The notes under the pieces: model-generated
Told to the model about the DNA's origin: nothing
Seen by the model: only the letters and a program-made list of their open reading frames with translations
The model's database searches: none
Position numbers and translations under genes: made by a program
Assembly: GCF_017811815.1 (NCBI RefSeq)
Contig: NZ_JADKZI010000001.1
Coordinates: 310,001-374,000, forward strand
From: Flavonifractor sp. AGMB03687
GTDB taxonomy: Bacteria > Bacillota > Clostridia > Oscillospirales > Oscillospiraceae
Reading direction: 5' to 3'
DNA length: 64,000 nucleotides
Part shown: positions 25,833 to 32,883 of the stretch, one piece after another
How the letters are laid out: every line of letters starts with the position of its first letter
Numbering within the stretch: the stretch's first letter is position 1

Positions 25833-26711
25833 TCACACGCCGCGGAATGCGTCGATCATGTCCGTAAACCACTTCAGCTCGCGGGCAAAGCGCTCTCGTA
25901 GCTGCGCCGGGCTTTCATGGCCCTTGCCGATGTCGAAAAAGCCGCGTCCGCTGTGAACGGCGATATATACCCTGCCGTCGGGGTTGAGATTTACAGCAAA
26001 TTTACCGATGGAGGAATCCGCCAGTGCCAGGATACGCTCCATGCGGCCAGGGGTCAGGATGCGAAGGGCTGCCGCTTCATCGTCGCTACTCAGATTGAAG
26101 CGTTTGTCGAAGACCTCGCTGCCTGTTTTGATGGTTTTGGCGCTGAACAGCTTATCCAGCCTTTCTCTCGGCCAGATGGTCAGCCATGTCGGAAATTCTT
26201 GTCCCAGCTCACACAGCATCCACTGACCGGTGTAGACAGGCTGCTCGTTCTTTTCCCACAGGCCTGTTTCCTCCCGCTGGACCTCGTTGACCTCCGTCAG
26301 CCTGACGGTACACAGCTCCGTAGTCAGGCCACGATATGTTCCCCGGACATACCCACTGCCGCTGCAATGGGTGTGTCTGGGCAGGGGTATGTTCGTGTCC
26401 TCTGCGTCCAGAAGATGCGGCGTGGGGCTCATCTGCACGTTTTCAAGGGCGGCGCTTACGATGTCCGGTGCGATGGCATCGAAGGTCTGCTGGCTTGCCT
26501 TGTCCTTGGACTTGCCCTGCACCATCTGCCCCAAGCCAAGGATCACGCCGCCGATGACGACCAGCACAATGTTGCCGCCCAGAATGATGCCTGCGATGGC
26601 GACCACACCGCCCACCAGCGAAAGGAGTTTTCCGCCCAATTTGCCGCCCTTGCTTTTGCGAAGCTGCTGCGACAGATGTTCATCCGTCATGTTCCTGCTT
26701 TTTTCTTCCAT
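25833..26711 (-). CDS. DUF3137-like membrane protein, copy 1
   Basis: A 292-residue protein. Residues 1-30 are charged and include MTDEHLSQQLRK, followed by two close helices (LLSLVGGVVAIAGIILG, VLVVIGGVILGLGQMV), then a soluble domain with TYRGLTTELCTVRLTEVNEVQREE and LWEKNEQPVYTGQWMLCEL. The plan (short N-terminus, two helices, soluble domain with a central GxW-like strand and a final TDMIDAFRGV tail) matches DUF3137 proteins as I remember them. Copy 2 at 26722-27666 has the same order of elements (MTDTELSKKLGS, two helices, FFxG tail), so they are paralogues. Function unknown. Confidence 0.6.
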   Translation of the reverse strand: MEEKSRNMTDEHLSQQLRKSKGGKLGGKLLSLVGGVVAIAGIILGGNIVLVVIGGVILGLGQMVQGKSKDKASQQTFDAIAPDIVSAALENVQMSPTPHLLDAEDTNIPLPRHTHCSGSGYVRGTYRGLTTELCTVRLTEVNEVQREETGLWEKNEQPVYTGQWMLCELGQEFPTWLTIWPRERLDKLFSAKTIKTGSEVFDKRFNLSSDDEAAALRILTPGRMERILALADSSIGKFAVNLNPDGRVYIAVHSGRGFFDIGKGHESPAQLRERFARELKWFTDMIDAFRGV

Positions 26712-26721
26712 ATTCTTCTCC

Positions 26722-27666
26722 TTATTCTGTCGTGCCGGTCAGCGCGGGGCTTTCCGTTATCATATCCAGCAGATTGCCCATACCAGCCAGCGAGGCGATG
26801 AACCACTTGCGGATGCCGTCAATGTCCCGCAGATCCAGCTCCTCCGGAACGCCCGCAAACACATACCGGGTGTTCAGAGCCAGCGTCAGCTCGCTGTCAC
26901 GGAGGACAAGACCGCACAGCTTGGCACTGTTGGAAGATGTCTCCAGCTTCTGTACCAGGTCACGAAGCTGCGGTGTGACCTGATCGTCCGCCTCCCGGCC
27001 ATCCGCCGTGTGAGCGGCAAAGTGCTTCCGGAAGGCAGCAGGGTCGGTGATGTCGTCCTTCTTCCGCTCCTGGAACGTATCATTCAGGGCGATGTCCAGC
27101 GTCGGGTCACAAATGTCCTTGCAGCGGACCACGATGCCGCGGAACAGCGTCTCGGTTCGGGTCATCCAGTTGTCGTTGTCAGGGCCGGATTTTTCCTCTA
27201 CGGTGCGGCGCAGCTCCACGTTGGCCGCGGAGAACCGCAGCCCCTTGTGCTCACCCTCGTGAAAGTCTGTCACGGTACACTCCGTAAAGGAGACCGTCGA
27301 CAGCTTTGCCGCCTTCAAGTACGCCCAGTCGATGGGCAGTGTGGCCGGCTCCGGCTCCGGGCCGAAGGCTTTTGTCAGCTCCGTGCGGAAGAAGCCGCCC
27401 AGCTGCTGCTGCATCAGGGCTTTTTTCTTCTTCTGGGCGGGGTGTGCCACCAACAGGAACAGTGCCACACCGGAAAAGACCAGAATGCAGATCACAATAA
27501 TATTGCGATACACAAACATCATGATGCATCCGGTGATCACCAGAATAACGCCCAGCAGGATTCCGATGCTCTCCATTCTCTGATAGCTTCCCAGCTTTTT
27601 TGACAGCTCCGTGTCGGTCATGCGCTCGGCGCCCACAGCGTCAAAGTCATTGCGTTTCTTTCGCAT
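26722..27666 (-). CDS. DUF3137-like membrane protein, copy 2
   Basis: A 314-residue paralogue of the downstream gene. It starts MRKKRNDFDAVGAERMTDTELSKKLGSYQ, has two helices (IGILLGVILVITGCIMMFVY, IIVICILVFSGVALFLLVA), and a soluble domain with WAYLKAAKLSTVSFTECTVTDFHEGEH and TLFRGIVVRCKDI. The end IRKWFIASLAGMGNLLDMI parallels LKWFTDMIDAFRGV of copy 1. ATG 27666 follows GGAGGG. The pair sits between the lipoproteins and the small membrane proteins and may form a membrane complex with them. Confidence 0.6.
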   Translation of the reverse strand: MRKKRNDFDAVGAERMTDTELSKKLGSYQRMESIGILLGVILVITGCIMMFVYRNIIVICILVFSGVALFLLVAHPAQKKKKALMQQQLGGFFRTELTKAFGPEPEPATLPIDWAYLKAAKLSTVSFTECTVTDFHEGEHKGLRFSAANVELRRTVEEKSGPDNDNWMTRTETLFRGIVVRCKDICDPTLDIALNDTFQERKKDDITDPAAFRKHFAAHTADGREADDQVTPQLRDLVQKLETSSNSAKLCGLVLRDSELTLALNTRYVFAGVPEELDLRDIDGIRKWFIASLAGMGNLLDMITESPALTGTTE

Positions 27667-27678
27667 AGCTATCCCTCC

Positions 27679-29001
27679 TCAGTAGCAAAGGCTGAAATAC
27701 AGGCTGCGGTAGGGATCCACAGTGTCGATGTCCATGAGGGCAGCTTCGGGCGAAATGCTGTCCAACTGCATACGCTTGGCGCTGTCTTTGTAGCTCGACG
27801 GCTGTCCCTCGGCAGCAAATACGAGTCCGTCATAGTCCTCCGGGAGATAGACGGAGTAGCTCTTGGTCAGAACCTGTGCCCAGTCGCCGACATTGTACTG
27901 CCAGTCGGTCGAGTAGGCAAACTCGATTAGGTAGCTGTTCCCCTGCCAGCTGATGGTGTGGAGATAATAGTTGTCCCCGCGCTGGCTGTTGCCATAGGCC
28001 GTTGAGGTGGTGAGCCACATCCCAGTGTAGAAGTCATAGAGCTCACTGCTGGTGACAGTCGTATACTGCTGGTCAAAGTAGGGGATGGAGTCCTCCGGGA
28101 TGTAGCAGACGGCGTCAAAGTGCAGCTCGCGGATGCCGTCGTGGGTGTAGTCGCCGGTCTTCGTGATCTCCCAATAGCAGTCGTCGGTATTGTAGCCGTC
28201 GCCGAGTCCTGAATAGCTGCAAACTCCGTCCTTCAGCAGGAAGGTCCCCCGCTCCACGGCGGCATTGATCTCAAGGCTGTTTCTTGTGAAGTACGGCTCC
28301 TGAGACTGGATGCCCTCCACAGGCAGGAGCGTACCGCCGTTCACGCTGTCAATGAGGTCGCCGCTGACGGTGCGGTCCAACTGCAAGGTATCGCCGCTGC
28401 CGTCGAAGTGGAGCGTGATGCCATATTCATCCACCCAAAGCGTACCGTATTCGATCACTTCATCCTGATCGTTTACAAATTCCCATGTGGCGTCATCGCA
28501 GATGCGTAGCCAGAGGTTCTTCCCTTGATACTCCCAAAGGCCCACATACTCACTGAGGTCACTGCCGCTGACGGTGACGGTGGAGAGGTCCTCCTGGAAC
28601 ACATAACGCTCCACGGGATCCCAGATCCAGATCAGCTCCGTCGCGTCGCCGTTTTCGTGGATGAAGCTGACCAGCACATCGCTTTCCCCATCGTCGTCCA
28701 TATCCTCAAAGGAAATGGCGTTGAACGCCTGTTCCGCATCAGGGATGCTCATGGGAAAAGACACGCTGTCAAAGAGAATCTGCTCCGGTAGATCCCGGTA
28801 GAAGGCCGCGCTGCTCTCGCTCACCGTAACCAGCACGTCCACGCTCTCCCCGTCATGGGTGATGGTGCCGCTGCCGGCCACCACGCCGGTGGTGCGCCAG
28901 TCATCTCCCGCCACGTCATTCGTCCCGCCGCAGGCCGTAAGGCCCAGGCAGAGAATGACCGCCAGCAGGAGGGACAGACTTCTTTTCCGTCGATCCATCA
29001 T
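27679..29001 (-). CDS. Lipoprotein with lipocalin-like GxW segment, copy A
   Basis: A 440-residue lipoprotein with lipobox LTACG. Notable segments: an acidic Ca-binding-like loop DMDDDGESDVLVSF, and YVGLWEYQGKNLWLRICDD followed by a short beta-rich repeat with YGTLWVDEYGITLHFDG. I use ATG 29001 (MMDRRKR): the more upstream ATG 29007 abuts the GGAGG ribosome-binding site with no gap. It is the downstream-most of five consecutive lipoproteins. Possible surface-binding or sensor protein; no catalytic motif seen. Confidence 0.72.
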   Translation of the reverse strand: MMDRRKRSLSLLLAVILCLGLTACGGTNDVAGDDWRTTGVVAGSGTITHDGESVDVLVTVSESSAAFYRDLPEQILFDSVSFPMSIPDAEQAFNAISFEDMDDDGESDVLVSFIHENGDATELIWIWDPVERYVFQEDLSTVTVSGSDLSEYVGLWEYQGKNLWLRICDDATWEFVNDQDEVIEYGTLWVDEYGITLHFDGSGDTLQLDRTVSGDLIDSVNGGTLLPVEGIQSQEPYFTRNSLEINAAVERGTFLLKDGVCSYSGLGDGYNTDDCYWEITKTGDYTHDGIRELHFDAVCYIPEDSIPYFDQQYTTVTSSELYDFYTGMWLTTSTAYGNSQRGDNYYLHTISWQGNSYLIEFAYSTDWQYNVGDWAQVLTKSYSVYLPEDYDGLVFAAEGQPSSYKDSAKRMQLDSISPEAALMDIDTVDPYRSLYFSLCY

Positions 29002-29019
29002 TGTCATCCTCCCTTTCTG

Positions 29020-29847
29020 TCACTCCATCAGATAGTAGACGCCCTCGTCGCCCCAGACCAGAGAGTCCTCGTCAACCTCAAAGACCCGGTAAGAAACGCC
29101 GTCATACATGGTGGAGTCCGCATAATAGGTGCTTACCTCATCCATGGAGTAGGTGAAAACTCCGCAGTCCATTTCCGCAGGCTCAGCGCCGGGAGCGCGC
29201 TGGTAATAGCTCCAGTTTCCATTACCGTCGATGACGATATAGGTCTCAGCCGAGAGATCGCCGTCATAGTACCAAATGCCCTTGAATTCCGAGACATTCC
29301 GCTGGCAGAGGTCGGAATCCCAGCTCCAATAGGAGTCTGGGTCTCCGTCTAAACGGCCGTTCCAGTCGGGCACCTCGTCCTCCGAGGGATCGGGCTCGTC
29401 GTCCTCGGTGAGACGACCGCCGTCTTCATACCAAAGGTACTCCATCCCTTCGCCGGGGTTAAAGTAGCCGTAAGCGGCGCTGTAGAGCTGGCCGTCCTCC
29501 ATGGCGATGCGGCTGCCGGAATCGTCTAAGTTGCTGTAGGCATAGATGGCCTCCCACTCCGGCTCATAGCGGAGGTAGCCGTCGTCTACCACATCACCAG
29601 TAAGATACAGCTGCCAGTTGCCGTCTGCGTCAAACTCGATGTAATCGTATTCGTTGTTCGCCTCGCCCAGCCAGATGCCCTCGAAGCTACTGAAATCGTT
29701 GACGGTATCTTCATTGAAGCCGCCTCCCAGCCCCTCATTGGGATCATCCTGCGGGGCGATTTGTCCCTCCGCATTGCCGCAGGCTGTACACAGCAGGAAA
29801 AGCAGCAATACCAGTCCCGCCAGAAGATATGGCTTTTTTCTCTTCAT
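29020..29847 (-). CDS. Lipoprotein with two GxW beta-modules, copy B
   Basis: A 275-residue lipoprotein with lipobox CTACG. Its two halves resemble each other: FEGIWLGEANNEYDYIEFDADGNWQLYL and FKGIWYYDGDLSAETYIVIDGNGNW, each followed by a strand pattern ending in AIYAYSNLDD or CGVFTYSMDE. The central part is very acidic (EDDEPDPSEDEVPDWN). ATG 29847 follows GAGGAGG at 8 nt. It is one of a set of five adjacent lipoproteins with this FxGxW feature. Confidence 0.75.
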   Translation of the reverse strand: MKRKKPYLLAGLVLLLFLLCTACGNAEGQIAPQDDPNEGLGGGFNEDTVNDFSSFEGIWLGEANNEYDYIEFDADGNWQLYLTGDVVDDGYLRYEPEWEAIYAYSNLDDSGSRIAMEDGQLYSAAYGYFNPGEGMEYLWYEDGGRLTEDDEPDPSEDEVPDWNGRLDGDPDSYWSWDSDLCQRNVSEFKGIWYYDGDLSAETYIVIDGNGNWSYYQRAPGAEPAEMDCGVFTYSMDEVSTYYADSTMYDGVSYRVFEVDEDSLVWGDEGVYYLME

Positions 29848-29860
29848 GTGATATTCCTCC

Positions 29861-30796
29861 TCATTCTTCATCGCTCAAATACAGCTGCGAAAAAATATTT
29901 TGATAGGTCTCATCCATATCCGCCGCAGCATCGGGGGGTACGCAGAAGCCGTAAAGATAGGTACAAATGTCGGTGTCCATGACAAATACGGTCCATTCCC
30001 GGGTATCTTCGTTCTCACCGGCGATATAGGTTACGATGTAAACCGGATAGCTTAAATTTCTGCTGTATTCCTCATTTTCTTCGGCGGACAACAGCTCATA
30101 GGTATCCGCATCACTTAAAGACAGAGCGCAGGCTGTCAGATAATCGTCCAGCTCCTGCACATCCGGAACAAAGCAGCTTTGCTCCGCCGCATTGACCACA
30201 AGGAGCTGCCCGTCCTCGGTGATATCCTCATAGCGGTAGGTGCCGTCGTCATGATTCTCAGAGAGCAGGTTCTGCATATTGGTAAAAGGCAGTGCACCAC
30301 CCATCAAAACCGGGATGCTGTCCTGCGGAATTACATCGCCCCGGCCGTCGCCGTCCGCATCGTAGAGCTCCGCGATCTTCTGGTCATAGGTCTCCCGGTC
30401 GTAAGCGGTGTCCATGAAGATGGCAATGCTGAGATCCGGCGGCGAGAAAATGATGAAGTCGCCGTTTTCAAAAAAGGTAGGGGAACTGGGATCGTAGTCT
30501 GGGTTGACGGGCTGGCCGTCCTCCCCGTAGAACTGAAGGTGGAAGCCTGCGCTTAGCTGTTCTTCCGTGTACTCGCCCAGGCTAATACCAGCGCTTTCGC
30601 CTTCTTTCAGCGTGGCCTCCAGGCGGTTTTCGCCCCAGCCCTCTTCCGAGGTAAGGCTGATGCGGATATCCGCGATGGGGTAGGTGCTGCGGTTCACCAC
30701 GGTGATCTGCATGGGATAGTGCTTTGCACCGCAGGCGGCAAGGCTCAGACAGAGCAGCACCAGGGTGAACATCAAAAGGGAGCTTTGTTGTCTCAT
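29861..30796 (-). CDS. Lipoprotein with acidic Ca-binding-like loop, copy C
   Basis: A 311-residue lipoprotein with lipobox LAACG. It differs from its neighbours: the first domain begins ITVVNRSTYPIADIRISLTSEEGWG, an immunoglobulin-like strand pattern, and a DADGDGRGD loop resembles an EF-hand or dockerin calcium site. The second half has YTLD/YIVTYIAGENEDTREW-like strands. ATG 30796 follows AGGAGG at 6 nt; the earlier in-frame starts lie in the preceding gene's end. No enzyme motif recognised. Confidence 0.7.
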   Translation of the reverse strand: MRQQSSLLMFTLVLLCLSLAACGAKHYPMQITVVNRSTYPIADIRISLTSEEGWGENRLEATLKEGESAGISLGEYTEEQLSAGFHLQFYGEDGQPVNPDYDPSSPTFFENGDFIIFSPPDLSIAIFMDTAYDRETYDQKIAELYDADGDGRGDVIPQDSIPVLMGGALPFTNMQNLLSENHDDGTYRYEDITEDGQLLVVNAAEQSCFVPDVQELDDYLTACALSLSDADTYELLSAEENEEYSRNLSYPVYIVTYIAGENEDTREWTVFVMDTDICTYLYGFCVPPDAAADMDETYQNIFSQLYLSDEE

Positions 30797-30824
30797 TTCC
30801 TTTTCCTCCTTCTTCTGCGAGGCC

Positions 30825-31745
30825 TCAGATGTCCCAGTTGTCCATCCAGTTTGCACTCCAGTCAACAGCGGGATCATAGGGTTCTTCAGGGATCCAGCCT
30901 GCGGGATAGACGAGACCGTCTTCGTCGTGGTAGGCAAGGCCGTCGTCGCCGATGATGTAATCGTTGCCCAAAAGATAGCGGTTCACGCCATCGTAGTACC
31001 AGATGTAGAAGGCGGAGTATTCGTCTTCGTAGAACTCCGCATTTTCCATGTCGGTGTAGGCGTAGAAGTCGGCATTTCGGTAAAAGACACCGTCAAAATG
31101 CTGATCGTCCCCATAGCGCCCAAAGCGGGCAGCGGAGAGAGTGAAGCTGTTGCCGTCATCGCCGGGGCAGAGATAGGCGCGCGTCCCATTATCATAGAGG
31201 TAGAGGCCCATGCCCTCGCCTTCGTCGTTCATGGTGCCGCTCATGGAGTATTCCGGCGAGCAGGCGATGTACTGCATGAGAGACGAGTCGATGACGATGG
31301 TCTCGCCCAGCGCGTTCTGCCACATGCCGTCCCAGTTGCTTTTATCCCATTCGACGATCTCTGCCTCATCGTCCCGGAGGAAGGTGTGACGGTGGATGGC
31401 GAACCCGCTGCCCTCACCGTTCTGGTTCGGCAGCAGTGCGCCGTCATCGCGCAGGAGAAAATTGTAGAGAAAGCCGTTGAAGTAGATCATCGGTCGGCCG
31501 CTCGCTTCGGACAATTCGAATTCTCCGCGCCCGCCGAGTCTCCAGCCGGTGCGATAGGCGTAAAAGCCCTCCGTACTGTCAAAGTACAGCTTCGCAGTGC
31601 CGTCGATGCTCCACATCCCGTCGAGAAATTCCATGTCCGTGACGGTTTCATAGCCGCTTTGCGTATCGTCAGATTCGGTGTCGCCGCAGGCGGCAAGACT
31701 CAGACACAGCGCCAGCGCCGTCAGGAGCGAAAAAAGCTTTTTCAT
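30825..31745 (-). CDS. Lipoprotein with GxW segment, copy D
   Basis: A 306-residue lipoprotein with lipobox LAACG. FLDGMWSIDGTAKLYFDS is the FxGxW element; WDGMWQNALGETIVID is a second one. The tail ends in YDPAVDWSANWMDNW. It is closely similar in plan to copies B and E. ATG 31745 is preceded by GGAAAGAGGA. Confidence 0.72.
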   Translation of the reverse strand: MKKLFSLLTALALCLSLAACGDTESDDTQSGYETVTDMEFLDGMWSIDGTAKLYFDSTEGFYAYRTGWRLGGRGEFELSEASGRPMIYFNGFLYNFLLRDDGALLPNQNGEGSGFAIHRHTFLRDDEAEIVEWDKSNWDGMWQNALGETIVIDSSLMQYIACSPEYSMSGTMNDEGEGMGLYLYDNGTRAYLCPGDDGNSFTLSAARFGRYGDDQHFDGVFYRNADFYAYTDMENAEFYEDEYSAFYIWYYDGVNRYLLGNDYIIGDDGLAYHDEDGLVYPAGWIPEEPYDPAVDWSANWMDNWDI

Positions 31746-31765
31746 GCGTTCCTCTTTCCGCGGCA

Positions 31766-32518
31766 TTACGCCATCTTCTGATAGTAGTCGTATTCGCCGC
31801 CCCAGTAGATCACATCGTCGCCGACGAGGGTGAAGTCGTAGACAACATCTTCATACACGGCGGAAGCGGCAAAATACTGTCCGGCACCGTCCTGATTTAC
31901 CTCAATGGTACCGCAGTCCACCACAGTGGGGTCACCGTCGCCGCCGGGCCGCTCCAGCAGCTCCCAGCTGCCGGAGGCGTCGAACGTAAGGATGCTGGCG
32001 GCACCGGGCTCGGCATCCTGATACCATGTACCGGCAAGGTATCCGTAATCGCCGTCGCCGATGTTCTCGCCCGGCGCATCGCCGGTCACCTTCGTAAATG
32101 TGCCAAGCTCGGCCACGTACAGTGCGCCGACCTCATCGAACCAACTGCGGTAGGCCACACCATCGTGCTCGTTGTAGAAATAATCACAGTCATGCTCCGG
32201 CACGAACTGAATAAAGCCGCTGGCGGTCAGCTCTTCGCCGACATCATACAGCGCAAAGCGCACCTCGTCACCCTCATCATTGTTGGCGATGATCAGCCTG
32301 CCACCGTCCTCGCCCGTCCATGCGCCGCCGAAGATATACAGGTTCGCCATCTGTTCGCTGTCCTTGACCAGTCCCTCAAAGGAATCTGGAGCATCGTAAA
32401 AATTGCCGTCGCTGCCGTCGTTGTCATCATAGTCGCCGCCGCTGCTGCCGCAGGCGGCAAGACTCGTACATAGCAGCAGCGCCAGTGCAAGCGCCAGATA
32501 TTTTTTTAAGTGTTTCAT
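31766..32518 (-). CDS. Lipoprotein with GxW segment, copy E
   Basis: A 250-residue lipoprotein with lipobox LAACG and a Gly/Asp-rich linker (GGDYDDNDGSDGNFYD). FGGAWTGEDGGRLIIANND and YLAGTWYQDAEPGAASILTFDASGSW are the two GxW elements. It is the first lipoprotein of the cluster in transcription order. ATG 32518 follows AAGGAG at 8 nt. Confidence 0.73.
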   Translation of the reverse strand: MKHLKKYLALALALLLCTSLAACGSSGGDYDDNDGSDGNFYDAPDSFEGLVKDSEQMANLYIFGGAWTGEDGGRLIIANNDEGDEVRFALYDVGEELTASGFIQFVPEHDCDYFYNEHDGVAYRSWFDEVGALYVAELGTFTKVTGDAPGENIGDGDYGYLAGTWYQDAEPGAASILTFDASGSWELLERPGGDGDPTVVDCGTIEVNQDGAGQYFAASAVYEDVVYDFTLVGDDVIYWGGEYDYYQKMA

Positions 32519-32549
32519 CGCATTCTTCTCCTTTTTCAGATAAACAGTG

Positions 32550-32789
32550 TCAATGCTCCTGCTCCGCCATGGACAATATCTCATCGTGGCTCAACTCCAC
32601 ATCGCCGAAGCGGACAAAGATGCCGTTGGTCACAGCGCTGTTCCAGACCCGTGCATCGGCAAGCGGGCGAAACCGGATCTTATCAAGATACGGCTTCATG
32701 TCCAGCAAAAGTCGGCTGCCGGATACAAAATCCACCTGCAAAACATGGTCGGGCAGCGGTGTGACGGCTGTGAGATACCTTCGGTTCAA
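32550..32789 (-). CDS. DUF2442 protein
   Basis: A 79-residue protein, TTG start 32789 with AAAGGAGG 8 nt upstream. VTPLPDHVLQVDFVSGSRLLLDMKPYLDKIRFRPLADA is the DUF2442 pattern (VTPLPDYKLLLTFENGE..FDVKPYL as I recall). DUF2442 genes often sit beside toxin-antitoxin or regulatory genes; their role is unknown. It is likely the first gene of the lipoprotein operon, directly behind a hairpin and T-run. Confidence 0.78.
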   Translation of the reverse strand: MNRRYLTAVTPLPDHVLQVDFVSGSRLLLDMKPYLDKIRFRPLADARVWNSAVTNGIFVRFGDVELSHDEILSMAEQEH

Positions 32790-32810
32790 GTGTGCGTCCT
32801 CCTTTCTGCA

Positions 32811-32848
32811 AAAATAAAAATCCACCGTACAAACATTGTACGGTGGAT
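32811..32848 (-). terminator. Terminator or attenuator between the LuxR gene and the lipoprotein operon
   Basis: A 13-bp stem (ATCCACCGTACAA with its complement) and T-rich tail on the minus strand, placed 22 bp before the DUF2442 start. There is no room for an independent promoter after it, so the lipoprotein operon must be read through this hairpin or start inside the LuxR gene or DUF2442. Confidence 0.75.
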
Positions 32849-32883
32849 CCTATGGGATAACCATTAACCAAAGGTTAGGCCTT

